Notes: generated by a model from the letters alone, not told the origin. A stretch of 33,834 nt of DNA from Deltaproteobacteria bacterium (GCA_016180805.1 JACPAM010000030.1:1-33834), one strand, 5' to 3'. Numbered from the stretch's first letter, positions 15,740-23,569 are shown. Program-made: numbers and translations.

Positions 15740-16069
15740 TTTTCTCACCTGCACACTTTTCAAGTCTGCTCAATTGCGCAAATCTGCAAATGCCGTATCC
15801 TCACATAAGCGCTCCGGCAATCGGGTTCGCGTTGAACGCCTGTATGAGAGCAAAAGAGTGGGGGGCAGGTTTTCCAATGCTACATTTTCCCTCGGAAGGA
15901 AAAGCGCGTTTTTCGCTGTTTAGTTTCGCGCGCTGGCAAAGAAGCAGGATGGGGGAATCCGTGGGATTGCGCACGGAAACCACCTGCAGAAGACATGTCT
16001 GAGGACCGGAGCGCACCTGGAGGTATCGACAAGCCTGTGTAATTCCAAATAGCAGAAAGGTGGTGGCCG

Positions 16070-16618
16070 ATGATAGCGACTGACATTTTGGTGGACGCGT
16101 TCACGCGGGTCGACGAATCCCTGCACCGCACACTCGCAGACCTCACCGAGATGGAGCTCATCCAGGAGCCGCACCCGCCCATAGGCTGGCTCGCCTGGCG
16201 GCTCACCCGAATTATGGACAGCAACGTGTCGCGGCTTGCCGGCCGGGAGCAGCTATGGATCGGAGAGGGTTGGGCCGCTCGCTTTGGCATGCCGCCCGAG
16301 CCAGCCGACTTTGGGCGATCGGCCACTCACACGCGAGAGCAAGTGCGAGCCTTTCGCGCCTCCTCGGAGCTGCTTCTGGCGTACCACGACGCAACCTATG
16401 AGCGAACGAAGGGGTACCTCAAGACGCTAACGGCCGGGGACCTTGCGCGGCAGCTCGACGAGCCGCAGTATCAACCGCTCCCAACCGTAGCCGTCCGCCT
16501 CGTGAGCGTGTTGGAGAACGCGATGACCAACCAGGGGCAGATCAGCTACTTGAAAGCTTACCACCGGCTCGGCGGCTGGTTCCCGCGCGAGGCCAAGGAT
16601 CCGGCCAGCTTCCGCTAG
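16070..16618 (+). CDS. DinB-like four-helix protein
   Basis: A 182-residue soluble protein resembling the DinB/YfiT-like four-helix bundle superfamily. It shows an early helix (TDILVDAFTRVDESLHRTLA), the loop PPIGWLAWRLTRIMDSNVSRL with the usual conserved aromatic, and a late AMTNQGQISYLKAYHRLGGW segment. In many members three His residues bind a metal. Here the first helix-2 His is replaced (WLAWRLTRI where HxxH-type motifs are common), so metal binding is uncertain. Members include thiol-dependent transferases and DNA-damage-induced proteins. AAAGGTGGTGG precedes the ATG. It stands alone, divergent from the liv-type operon. Confidence 0.65.
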   Translation: MIATDILVDAFTRVDESLHRTLADLTEMELIQEPHPPIGWLAWRLTRIMDSNVSRLAGREQLWIGEGWAARFGMPPEPADFGRSATHTREQVRAFRASSELLLAYHDATYERTKGYLKTLTAGDLARQLDEPQYQPLPTVAVRLVSVLENAMTNQGQISYLKAYHRLGGWFPREAKDPASFR

Positions 16619-16840
16619 GGCGTTTAAAGACTCTGTCCCACTGGACGGATGCAGAGCCATATCCGGCTGCGACTGAAAAAGGAGGGGGGCTTGGGGTCCC
16701 GCTTTCTATTCTGGACGATCCCCTTCAATGCGTTCTATTGCTGCCCGCGTGCTACAGGGATGAGGGGAAAGGTGCCTGGACCGCAACCCACTTGAACCAT
16801 GGTCCAAGCGGGAGGCGAGTACCGTCGCCGGAGCCGGCGC

Positions 16841-17212
16841 TTATTCTCTGACGGCCTTGACAGCTAGATTGTAGAACTCTGGATCGTTATTTAACTTCGC
16901 GAGAGCTTCCACGGCGGACAAAAAGGCCTCAACTGCTGGCTTCTCGCCCCCTTTGATTCTAGCAACCTCATCCATAATCGTGGGCACATCCAAGCCTGTT
17001 TTCTTGGCAAGCTCGCTTAAGGAGGCCTTTTCTTCCAGGTATTCTCCAGCGGCGTAATTGAGAAGTTCTCTCTTGGCCTGGTCTTTAGCGAGGCGAGCAA
17101 GGTATCCAGTCTTACTGGTCTTTTTAAGCATGCAGAGACGCCTCAGGACCTGATCTTCCTCGTCCGTTAATCTTACGGTGACAGTGGTTTTCTCGTGTTT
17201 TTCCTTTTTCAT
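16841..17212 (-). CDS. Putative antitoxin with ribbon-helix-helix-like N-terminus
   Basis: A 123-residue protein. The N-terminal part (TTVTVRLTDEEDQVLRRLC) looks like a ribbon-helix-helix DNA-binding strand-helix. The middle (EYLEEKASLSELAKKTGLDV, then PTIMDEVA) resembles UPF0175-type antitoxins. The ATG at 17212 overlaps the stop of the upstream PIN-like gene (TGATG), so the two are translationally coupled. Inference: it neutralises the PIN-like product and represses the operon through the inverted repeat at 17716-17740. The longer frame to 17269 would overlap the toxin gene and is not preferred. Confidence 0.65.
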   Translation of the reverse strand: MKKEKHEKTTVTVRLTDEEDQVLRRLCMLKKTSKTGYLARLAKDQAKRELLNYAAGEYLEEKASLSELAKKTGLDVPTIMDEVARIKGGEKPAVEAFLSAVEALAKLNNDPEFYNLAVKAVRE

Positions 17213-17703
17213 CAATTTTCTCCTTTCCGTCGGATTGCCGATACGATCCTCACCGCAGACTGTATCCATTCGGGTCTCAGAGTTCCGCGGCGCGTTATCC
17301 TAACCAAAGCGCTTAACGCGCGCTCTGGCGTGACGCGTTTCTGTTGATAAAGCCCGACCAGATAGGCGAGAGAGTTAACGACCTCGACTCCGGCTGCCTG
17401 TGCCGCCTCATAGGGTCTCCAGTCATCAATGAGCAAAAGGAGCTTTCGCTCCAGAGCCAGGTTAATGGCAGATCTTTCCCCATCTCCATACAATCTAATC
17501 TTCTCGGATTTTGGCGCAGCTTGTTTGATGCCTCTCTCTGCCAGTAACGCTTTGAGTCGGAGGCTCGTTGGGTTATCGCGCCCCAGCTCTTTTTCCACTG
17601 CCCTAGCGCAGAATAGCTCAAAATCCGAAAGCAGAAAGTCGACAAGATCCAGGTAAACCGCATGAACCCAAAAGGAGCTGTCAAAAGTGGCCCCTTTTTT
17701 CAT
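17212..17703 (-). CDS. PIN-like (DUF3368-type) putative toxin nuclease
   Basis: A 163-residue protein with the acidic pattern of PIN-fold nucleases: Asp8 in TFDSSFW, Glu37/Glu39 in ARAVEKELG, Asp74/Glu76 in YGDGERSAI, and Asp93/Asp94 in LLIDDWRPYEAA. The GDGERSAINLAL and IDDWRPYEAAQ stretches are characteristic of DUF3368-type toxins paired with UPF0175-type antitoxins. An RNase activity is expected from the family. The gene comes before its antitoxin, the reverse of most VapBC loci. The ATG at 17703 has no good ribosome-binding site and lies 12 bases after a strong inverted repeat, which suggests tight control of expression. Confidence 0.7.
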   Translation of the reverse strand: MKKGATFDSSFWVHAVYLDLVDFLLSDFELFCARAVEKELGRDNPTSLRLKALLAERGIKQAAPKSEKIRLYGDGERSAINLALERKLLLLIDDWRPYEAAQAAGVEVVNSLAYLVGLYQQKRVTPERALSALVRITRRGTLRPEWIQSAVRIVSAIRRKGEN

Positions 17704-18040
17704 TGATTAAGTCTAGCTTGCTTTCAAAGTGAAAGCAAGCCGTGAATCGGGATCTGCCAAGATGAACCTACGGGGCTTGCAGTGCCGGGGGAGGGGGGGG
17801 AAGGACGTCGGCTGTCTTTTACTGGCCTGAGCTAAGGACATCGGAGTGTCTTAGTCCGATCCGTGTCTGCCGTGTCGCACAGCCAGGCCGGTTTTCCCAC
17901 GAAGCAGCCGCGGGCCGCCCCGCGCATCTTGGATTGGCCGCTGGCTTATATTGCGGACTTCCTACCCACCGGGATAGATATAGGAACGTCGCGCGAGACG
18001 CTGCGAAATCGCACAGCGACGGCGCGCGCCGGTGGTCCAA
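17704..18040. other. 337-base intergenic region upstream of the toxin gene and the DCC protein
   Basis: Apart from the inverted repeat at 17716-17740, the only notable feature is a G-rich run at about 17785-17802 (GGGGGAGGGGGGGG). No coding frame with a credible ribosome-binding site was found here. Confidence 0.4.
17716..17740. promoter_or_regulatory. Perfect 11-bp inverted repeat, candidate toxin-antitoxin operator
   Basis: GCTTGCTTTCA at 17716-17726 and TGAAAGCAAGC at 17730-17740 are perfect complements around AAG. The repeat lies 12 bases before the toxin ATG, a typical place for the autoregulatory operator of a toxin-antitoxin operon. A message hairpin that hides the toxin start is the alternative. 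Confidence 0.6.
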
Positions 18041-18403
18041 ATGAACGGCAAGCACTGGGTCCTGTGGGATGGGGCATGCGCCTTTTGTCGCCGCGCCGCT
18101 TTGTGGGTGAAGCGGAAAGATCTTGAGCACCGCTTTGAGATCGTCGCCTACCAGGAGGCCCCTTCTCCGCCGATGACTCCCGCGCTTTATAGCGCGTGTC
18201 AGGAAGCCCTTCACGTCGTCACCATGGAAGGGAAAGTCCTTCGGAGCGGTCGCGCCTGCCTTTTTATTCTCGAGGGACTGGGTTGGCGATCTCTCGCTCG
18301 TTTCCTGAGATGGCCGCCGCTCGTCTGGATCGTCGAACTGTGCTACCGACTCGTAGCAGCTAACCGTTGGCTGTTTTCCCGAATCGTATTTCGAAGGGAT
18401 TGA
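18041..18403 (+). CDS. DCC-family (DUF393) thiol-disulfide oxidoreductase-like protein
   Basis: A 120-residue thioredoxin-like protein. The family hallmark is seen at the N-terminus as WDGACAFCRRAALWVKRKD, with CxxC at Cys13 and Cys16 after the conserved DG. A helical, partly hydrophobic C-terminus follows (WRSLARFLRWPPLVWIVEL). A disulfide redox role is assigned from the family name; substrates are unknown. The ATG at 18041 is used; a GTG at 18032 is possible and neither has a clear ribosome-binding site. It is convergent with the zinc-ribbon/ubiD pair, ending 18 bases before it. Confidence 0.75.
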   Translation: MNGKHWVLWDGACAFCRRAALWVKRKDLEHRFEIVAYQEAPSPPMTPALYSACQEALHVVTMEGKVLRSGRACLFILEGLGWRSLARFLRWPPLVWIVELCYRLVAANRWLFSRIVFRRD

Positions 18404-18421
18404 AGGAACCTGCGCTCCATT

Positions 18422-18571
18422 TCACTCGACAATCTTCGGACTCTCTTCGTCCAAGAACCGATGGCCGCAGTAAGGACAGAGAAGCTGGATCTTCTTGTGC
18501 CTGAGCTCCTGCCAATGGCAATAAAATTCACCGCCACACTGCGGACAGGTCACCCAGAAAATCTTCGTCAT
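18422..18571 (-). CDS. 49-residue zinc-ribbon protein, likely partner of UbiD-family decarboxylase
   Basis: A very short gene on the minus strand, from an ATG at 18571 to a TGA at 18422. It encodes two zinc knuckles: CPQC at Cys9/Cys12 and CPYC at Cys32/Cys35, plus Cys18 (sequence near the start MTKIFWVTCPQCGGEF). It starts 20 bases after the UbiD-family stop codon and reads in the same direction, so cotranscription is very likely. Established parallel: non-oxidative hydroxyarylic acid decarboxylases (BsdBCD, VdcBCD) have a third, small cysteine-containing subunit D encoded beside the UbiD-like C subunit. This protein is shorter than those D subunits, so a similar role is inference. Confidence 0.75.
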   Translation of the reverse strand: MTKIFWVTCPQCGGEFYCHWQELRHKKIQLLCPYCGHRFLDEESPKIVE

Positions 18572-18591
18572 GGGCAGTTTTTCGCCATCCT

Positions 18592-20055
18592 TTAACCCTT
18601 GGGGAGCCGCTCGAGGATCGCGCGCGGAATGAAATCCTCGAGCCTGGTTTTCTCCATCGCTTTCTTCGGCACCTCCACGCGCGCCTCAAATGGCCGCTGG
18701 AGCGGCCGGGTGGCATCGATGATCATCTTGGCCGTCATGATGTTGTCGGTCTGGGAGGGATCCAGCGTGTTTCCTTTTACGTTCTTGATGATGTCGATAT
18801 CCTGGTCCGCTTGCACGCGTGTGGCCACGGCCCACATGACCTCTTCCTCGTTGTAGATATTGATATCGGCATCGACGACCACCACATGCTTGACGAAATC
18901 GCAGCCTCCGAGCGCTGCCAGAGCGGCCTGCTTGGTCTCGCCGTCCACTTTCTTATCGATTGAGATGTAGCAGTTAAAGCGGCAGCCGCCCGACATCGGG
19001 AAATGAACGGCCCTGGCGGTCGGGACAACGCCCCGGATCAGGTTGAAAAGGCTCCCTTCTTTGGGAATCCCGCCGAGCACCCAGGTATCGCGGTGGCCGG
19101 TGAAGATGTGCTGAAAGACCGCATCGTGCCGGTGGGTGATCGCGGTCACCTCGATCACCGGGCGAAGCCGCTGCGGCCCGTAGTAGCCGGTGAATTCCCC
19201 GAAGGGGCCCTCGACCTCTCTGACCCGCGGCAGGACATGCCCCTCGATCACGATCTCGGCGTCCGCGGGCACCATGAAATCCTCTCTCCAAGTCTCCGAA
19301 GCCGTAAGCCGAAGCGCCTCTCCCATGATCGCTCCGACTCGCGCGTAGTCGTCGACGCCGAAGGGAGAGACGTTCAGGGCCCCGAGGTAAAACGCCGGGT
19401 GATGGCTCACAACGATCGCCACCGGAGTCGGCCGGTTCTTCTCCTCGTTCTTCCGGTGGATCTGCCAGTTGTGGCGTGGCGACATGTGCACCCCGAGCTT
19501 TCGCGGCCCCTTCACCATGTTGCGCAGAAACGCGATGTTGTAGAAGCCCCCTTCGGGATCCTTCATGACGGGAGTCATGTCGAGATACGGAGCCGGGTCC
19601 ATCGCGTGGTGGCGCACCACCGGGAAATCATAGACATCGGCCTCCTCGCCGCGCTTGACGACCGCTTTGACCGGCGCCTCCCGCGGTGGGATCACTACAG
19701 GCGGAATGAGTTTCTCCTCCCGCGCCGCATATTCGAGGCTCAACGCGAGGCCCTCATCGGCAGGATCCATGCCCAAGGCCAAAGCGCAGCGGCGCCGCGT
19801 GGCAAAGACGTTGCTCAAGAGCGGAAAAGAAGAAGGCTCGCCCTTGAGGTTACGCGGCCGGGTAAAAAGGAGCGTGGGGAACTTGCGGTCGTTCTCCAGG
19901 TGCTGCAAGAGAGCCGTCACTTCAAAGTCGGCCGGAGCGACATCACGCTCCACGCGAACGAGATCCTGGGGCAGCCGCTCTTCCAGCTCGCGAAGAAAGC
20001 TTCGCAGGTCCTTGCTGGCTTTGCGGACGGCTTTGGGGCTAACGGAAGTTTTCAT
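18592..20055 (-). CDS. UbiD-family prenyl-FMN-dependent (de)carboxylase
   Basis: A 487-residue member of the UbiD family, cytoplasmic enzymes that reversibly decarboxylate aromatic or unsaturated acids with prenylated FMN. Family segments are clear: YDFPVVRHHAMDPAPYLDM, FYNIAFLRNM with the probable catalytic Arg178, GVHMSPRHNWQIH, and VEGPFGEFTGYYGP with the two catalytic-site glutamates 282 and 287. The C-terminal part (VVVVDADINIYNEEEVMWAV, then TRVQADQDI) is also typical. All key residues are present. No ubiX-type flavin prenyltransferase is in the window, so the cofactor must be supplied elsewhere. The start is the ATG at 20055. It follows a 369-base gap after the M24 genes and may have its own promoter. 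Substrate unknown. Confidence 0.9.
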   Translation of the reverse strand: MKTSVSPKAVRKASKDLRSFLRELEERLPQDLVRVERDVAPADFEVTALLQHLENDRKFPTLLFTRPRNLKGEPSSFPLLSNVFATRRRCALALGMDPADEGLALSLEYAAREEKLIPPVVIPPREAPVKAVVKRGEEADVYDFPVVRHHAMDPAPYLDMTPVMKDPEGGFYNIAFLRNMVKGPRKLGVHMSPRHNWQIHRKNEEKNRPTPVAIVVSHHPAFYLGALNVSPFGVDDYARVGAIMGEALRLTASETWREDFMVPADAEIVIEGHVLPRVREVEGPFGEFTGYYGPQRLRPVIEVTAITHRHDAVFQHIFTGHRDTWVLGGIPKEGSLFNLIRGVVPTARAVHFPMSGGCRFNCYISIDKKVDGETKQAALAALGGCDFVKHVVVVDADINIYNEEEVMWAVATRVQADQDIDIIKNVKGNTLDPSQTDNIMTAKMIIDATRPLQRPFEARVEVPKKAMEKTRLEDFIPRAILERLPKG

Positions 20056-20424
20056 CGCTTCTCTAACGCGGATTCCCTCGAAAGGTCTTCGGGGCCCGAT
20101 CCGCCTCAGGCGGACGCGGCCGATGGACTAAGCTCCCTCGGGAAGTGCGCTCTCGGCTGCGGCCGCTGGGTTCGTGCCATGAGTCGTACCGTCTGTAATC
20201 GGACATCCGCAGCCTCGCTCGCGCTCCCCTCGGTCGCGGACAAAGAGGTCCGTGGCGTTCCGCCCCGTCCCCTTCCGGCTTCGAAGTAAAAGTGAGCCGG
20301 CCGAGGGGGCGAGCCGCGATTTTTATTTTTTTTTGCCCTCGCCCGGAGAGGTTTGCCCCCGAGATCGGCGCACGGTCGCGCGGCCTTGAGGAGCGGGTCC
20401 TAGCTTTCAGCAGCGAGAGCGACG
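20056..20424. other. 369-base intergenic region between the M24 genes and ubiD
   Basis: GC-rich DNA without a credible gene on either strand. It holds TCCGCCTCAGGCGGA (20100-20114, 7-bp stem around one base) and a 15-base T-rich tract (20320-20334) bracketed by GGGCGAG (20307-20313) and CTCGCCC (20338-20344). The bracketing could form a hairpin with an A/T-rich loop. The geometry does not fit an intrinsic terminator on either strand. Confidence 0.4.
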
Positions 20425-21600
20425 CTAAACCTCGATCGAAATCAACTTCTCCTCAGAGCGCACTAACGGCTCAACGCCCGACTGCGTTACCAGGTAAGGC
20501 CGCGAGATCAACGCGCTGCCGCACTCTTTACCCGTAAAGCACGCGCGCAGCGTCAGGACCATCCCGGGCTTGATCTCCACTGCGCCTTCGGTCCCGAGAT
20601 AGGGCTCTTCGGTCAGGTCCAATCCCACACCGTTTCCCAGACCGTAGGCCTGAAGGGAATCGCGCGCAGCCGGTGAGGGAACTTCTCTCAGCCAGCCAGC
20701 CGCCGCCTGCGGCGAAACACCAACCTTCGTCCTCTCGACGAGCTGGCGGAACACATGAGCCGCCAGACCATGGCTTTTTACGACCTCCTCTGGCACGCTG
20801 CCCAAACAAAACGTCTGTCCCAGCTCCGCCCAGCAGCGCTGGCACGAAGCGGCAAGCAAAACCAAAATCGCCTCGCCTTTTGTCAAGACCGAATCTCCCG
20901 CAGGCCTGAGCCCGATCTGCGGCGCGCCGGACCGCGCCAGCAACAGACGGACATCCTCCGCTCCTTGGCGGCGCGCCTCGCGCTCCAGGACGGCGAAGAT
21001 TTCATATTCCTTGCGCCCGGGGCGCGCCTCTTCGGCGAACAGAGCGAGGGCGTCGGTTAAAATCCGGCTGGTCTCTTTGAGGAGCGAAAGCTCGGCCGGG
21101 GACTTGACGAGTCGAAGCGTGGTCAAAAGATCGTTGCAATCGCCAAGCTCGGTCCCCTCAAGCAGCTTCACGATCTCCCCCCACTCGCGGATATTGAGCT
21201 GCTCTCTGACCGTGACCAGTCCGACCCGCTTCGGTTTGAGACTTCGCGCTTCGAGCGCCCCGCTCAACCCTTGCGCGAACCGCGCCACGGAGCGGACCTC
21301 ATCGATCCAGGTGAGGGTTTTGGAAAAGGGGTTGTTGCGGCTCGGCTCCTGCACGACCAATGCCGGCTCGCCCTCCAAGGGGATCATCGCAAGGGCGCCG
21401 CGGTTCTTCGGCATGAAGTGGCTGACGAAGGCCAGATGGCCAAAGCGCCAGGAGTCGCCATAAACTAAAAGCAGACCCACGCCCCGCGCGCGCATCCCCT
21501 CACGGATGCGGTCCAGGCGATGGTGAAATTCCTCTTTGGGCAGCCGTCCTTGATCCCAGAGGCTACAGCCGCGGTTCAATACGGTGTGAAGTGTGTCCAT
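20425..21600 (-). CDS. Creatinase/aminopeptidase P-fold (M24-like) protein lacking metal ligands
   Basis: A 391-residue protein with the two-domain layout of the creatinase/prolidase family: an N-terminal domain (about 1-150) and a pita-bread C-terminal domain. The segment that normally carries the two metal-binding Asp residues reads ILVLLAASCQRCWAELGQTF, the usual GHGIG motif is GLGNGVGLDL, and the first C-terminal Glu region reads GMVLTLRACF. At least four of the five metal ligands are therefore replaced. The His that creatinase uses for catalysis is also not visible. It may be a non-catalytic or altered relative. The ATG at 21600 lies just after a relict M24 tail. A paralogue follows upstream on the same strand (21661-22806). 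Confidence 0.75.
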   Translation of the reverse strand: MDTLHTVLNRGCSLWDQGRLPKEEFHHRLDRIREGMRARGVGLLLVYGDSWRFGHLAFVSHFMPKNRGALAMIPLEGEPALVVQEPSRNNPFSKTLTWIDEVRSVARFAQGLSGALEARSLKPKRVGLVTVREQLNIREWGEIVKLLEGTELGDCNDLLTTLRLVKSPAELSLLKETSRILTDALALFAEEARPGRKEYEIFAVLEREARRQGAEDVRLLLARSGAPQIGLRPAGDSVLTKGEAILVLLAASCQRCWAELGQTFCLGSVPEEVVKSHGLAAHVFRQLVERTKVGVSPQAAAGWLREVPSPAARDSLQAYGLGNGVGLDLTEEPYLGTEGAVEIKPGMVLTLRACFTGKECGSALISRPYLVTQSGVEPLVRSEEKLISIEV

Positions 21601-21605
21601 AGTCC

Positions 21606-21632
21606 TCAAACCTCGATCGTAAAAAGCTTCAA
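21606..21632 (-). pseudogene. Relict C-terminal tail of a third M24-like gene
   Basis: Minus-strand bases 21632-21606 read LKLFTIEV then stop, almost the same as the true C-terminus of the neighbouring gene (LKLFTVEV then stop at 21661). The DNA around it is similar as well: 21601-21633 against 21654-21687. The fragment is separated from that gene by a REP-like palindrome and ends eight bases before the ATG of the next M24 gene. It looks like what remains after a tandem duplication and deletion, or after an insertion-linked rearrangement. Confidence 0.6.
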
Positions 21633-21655
21633 GGGGGACTGTCCCCCTTTTTCAG
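21633..21655. repeat. REP-like palindrome between the two M24 genes
   Basis: GGGGGACTGTCCCCC at 21633-21647 is identical to the palindrome at 12334-12348. It is followed by TTTTT and the half element CAGTCCCC. This is the same two-part arrangement as at 12313-12348 but with the second part truncated. Confidence 0.75.
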
Positions 21656-21660
21656 TCCCC

Positions 21661-22806
21661 TCAGACCTCGACAGTGAAAAGTTTAAGCGGCGTTGTGGTG
21701 AGGCGTCGTGGACCGCTTGCTTCCACCCAGACTGTGTCGCCGAGCATCAGATAACCGGTCTCGGGAAGATACTGGTTGGGATGGACCACGAAACACATCC
21801 CTTCTTCGATCACCGCCTCATTTTCGTCGACGATCTCGGGGAAGGGCATGGACAGAAAACCGAGACCGTGTCCCCTGACCCGCATATAAGGAGGCCGGCA
21901 GTATTTCTCGTAGCCGTAGGCCGAAAACACCTGATTCATCACCTGCGCGACCTCGCCAACCTTGTTGCCCACCCGTACGCGCTCCAGGCTCTTTGCCATC
22001 GCCTCTTCAAGAATGGCGAACTTCTCGCGCAGAAGAGGCGAAGCGGAGCCCATGACGGCCGTCCGGCAGAGCTGGATGAAATGACCTTCACAGGCCGGGG
22101 TGATCTCGGCGATGATGATATCTCCCGGCTCTATCCTTCGGTCCTGAGGCGGGTGGGTGCAATGGCCGTGGTCGGAGGCCGTGACCATACCGAAATTATC
22201 CTCGGCTCCGCGAGCGCGCATCGCATACTCGACCTCCGCCGCCAACTCGTGCTCCGGCATCCCGACTCTCGCCTTCTTAAGAATCGCGCCAAAGCCAATA
22301 TCCGCCATCTCGGCGGCCTGCTGGATCGCCGCCCGCGCCTCCTCTCCTGGAAAGCGGGCGAGGGTGCTCAGGATTTTATCGGCGGGTCTAAGCTTGATGG
22401 CCGGGATTTTTTCCAAACCTAAATAGACGGCGGCCGGCATAAAAGCCCAACCGACGATGCCCACCTCTCCCCTGATCCCTTGCTGCCGCAGGAGCCCACT
22501 CACGCCATCGATAAATCGATCGACGACGCACGCGTCCTGAATCCACGTCTTCTCCCTTACTCTTCCCAGGTCCCATGAGAGGCTGATCAGGATCGTGGCC
22601 TCACCCGATTCGCTGAGAACAACCCCCGTGTGCGGCCCCATCGGCAAAACCCCGGAGATCCACAGCACCGGATTGATCTCCAACATGCTCAACTGCCCGC
22701 TGGAGTAAAAAAGCACCGCCGAAAGCCCTTCCCGCCTCATCGCCTCCCGCATCGAAGCCACTTTTTTGCGAAAGACGCCGGATTCATTGGCCACTCTAGT
22801 TTCCAT
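21661..22806 (-). CDS. Creatinase-like (M24-fold) hydrolase without canonical metal site
   Basis: A 381-residue creatinase/prolidase-fold protein. The region of the two metal-binding Asp residues reads IIIAEITPACEGHFIQLCRT (Asp to Glu and Gln). The GHGLG motif is kept, but the Glu-containing motif reads GMCFVVHPNQYL (Glu to His), and the last Glu position is Leu (GYLMLGDTV). Creatinase is the known non-metal member of this fold and uses a His; the segment DHGHCTHPPQDR keeps a candidate equivalent. Amidinohydrolase, ectoine-hydrolase-like or other C-N hydrolase activity is possible. Its ATG overlaps the ABC ATPase stop by 11 bases, so it is coupled to that transporter. Confidence 0.78.
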   Translation of the reverse strand: METRVANESGVFRKKVASMREAMRREGLSAVLFYSSGQLSMLEINPVLWISGVLPMGPHTGVVLSESGEATILISLSWDLGRVREKTWIQDACVVDRFIDGVSGLLRQQGIRGEVGIVGWAFMPAAVYLGLEKIPAIKLRPADKILSTLARFPGEEARAAIQQAAEMADIGFGAILKKARVGMPEHELAAEVEYAMRARGAEDNFGMVTASDHGHCTHPPQDRRIEPGDIIIAEITPACEGHFIQLCRTAVMGSASPLLREKFAILEEAMAKSLERVRVGNKVGEVAQVMNQVFSAYGYEKYCRPPYMRVRGHGLGFLSMPFPEIVDENEAVIEEGMCFVVHPNQYLPETGYLMLGDTVWVEASGPRRLTTTPLKLFTVEV

Positions 22807-23569
22807 GGCGTTCCTCCATTTTCACAAACAGCCGGCTCACCCCTTTGGTCATTTCGAAAAGCCGGTCGTCATCATAGTCTCTGGGATATCCCACATCGAT
22901 CGAGACTGTGTCAAAGACCCGGGTGGGCCTTTCGGTCACCACGAGCAACCGGTTCGATAGATAGACGGCCTCGCTGATGTCGTGGGTAACGAAGATAATC
23001 GTTTTCTTGGTCTCTTGCCAGATCCGAATCAGCTCCGCCCTCATCTTGCGTGCGGTGATCTCATCGAGGCTGCTGAACGGCTCATCCATCAGTAAGATCT
23101 CAGGCTCTACCGCCAAGGCCCGGGCGATGGCGACCCTTTGCTGCATGCCTCCAGAAAGCTGCTGGGGAAAGTAGTCCTCAAACCCTTTGAGCCCCACCAG
23201 TTCGAGATAACGTTGCGCGAAATGCCACTGCTCCTCGTTCGAGAGGGCCCCATGTTCCAAAGGAAACTTCACATTCTCTCGGATGGAGCGCCAGTTGAGC
23301 AAGCGCGGCTGTTGAAACACAAACCCCAGCCTCATCCCATCCTCGCTTTCCAGCAATGGCCTTTCATTCAGCAGAATCTCGCCGCCGCTGAGAGTTTCAA
23401 TTCCGGCGAGGATATTGAGCAGGGTGGACTTGCCGCAGCCCGAAGGCCCCAATATTGAAACGAACTCTCCTTCCTTAACATCGAAAGTCAGCCCCCCAAT
23501 GACATCGAGCCGGCTTTCATCCGGGCGGAGGAAGTGCTTGGTCAGATCCCTGACAACGATCTTTTTCAC
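22796..23569 (-). CDS. NitT/TauT-family ABC transporter ATP-binding protein
   Basis: A 257-residue ATPase of the nitrate/sulfonate/taurine class. Walker A is GPSGCGKST, the Q-loop region FVFQQPRLLNW, the signature LSGGMQQRVAIARALA, and Walker B ILLMDEPFSSLD with the switch His in FVTHDISEA. The GTG start at 23569 follows the permease stop by 18 bases. It powers the neighbouring permease (23588-24337) and serves the binding protein at 24321-25307. Complete. Confidence 0.9.
   Translation of the reverse strand: MKKIVVRDLTKHFLRPDESRLDVIGGLTFDVKEGEFVSILGPSGCGKSTLLNILAGIETLSGGEILLNERPLLESEDGMRLGFVFQQPRLLNWRSIRENVKFPLEHGALSNEEQWHFAQRYLELVGLKGFEDYFPQQLSGGMQQRVAIARALAVEPEILLMDEPFSSLDEITARKMRAELIRIWQETKKTIIFVTHDISEAVYLSNRLLVVTERPTRVFDTVSIDVGYPRDYDDDRLFEMTKGVSRLFVKMEERHGN

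Larger units (their letters stand above)
15575..16069. other. 495-base intergenic region between the divergent liv-type operon and the DinB-like gene
   Basis: This gap holds a promoter for the minus-strand operon, a perfect 16-bp palindrome and one half of a REP-like element, each listed separately. Short open frames in it lack ribosome-binding sites and sensible composition, so I do not call a gene. Its plus-strand end carries AGAAAGGTGGTGG as ribosome-binding site of the DinB-like gene. Confidence 0.5.

Noticed and set aside
15801-16016. 71-codon minus-strand open frame in the gap before the DinB-like gene
   Set aside because: No ribosome-binding site and no sensible composition; it overlaps the likely promoter region of the DinB-like gene.
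17785-17802. G-rich run as a G-quadruplex
   Set aside because: The run is nearly continuous G with one A. It lacks four clear G tracts with loops, and no gene starts near it in a supportive position.
19003-20289. 428-codon plus-strand open frame opposite ubiD
   Set aside because: It is antisense to a complete UbiD-family gene with all catalytic motifs. Its composition is Arg/Pro-rich shadow.
20307-20344. T-rich tract bracketed by GGGCGAG/CTCGCCC as an intrinsic terminator
   Set aside because: The T run lies inside the loop, not after the stem, so the geometry is wrong on both strands.
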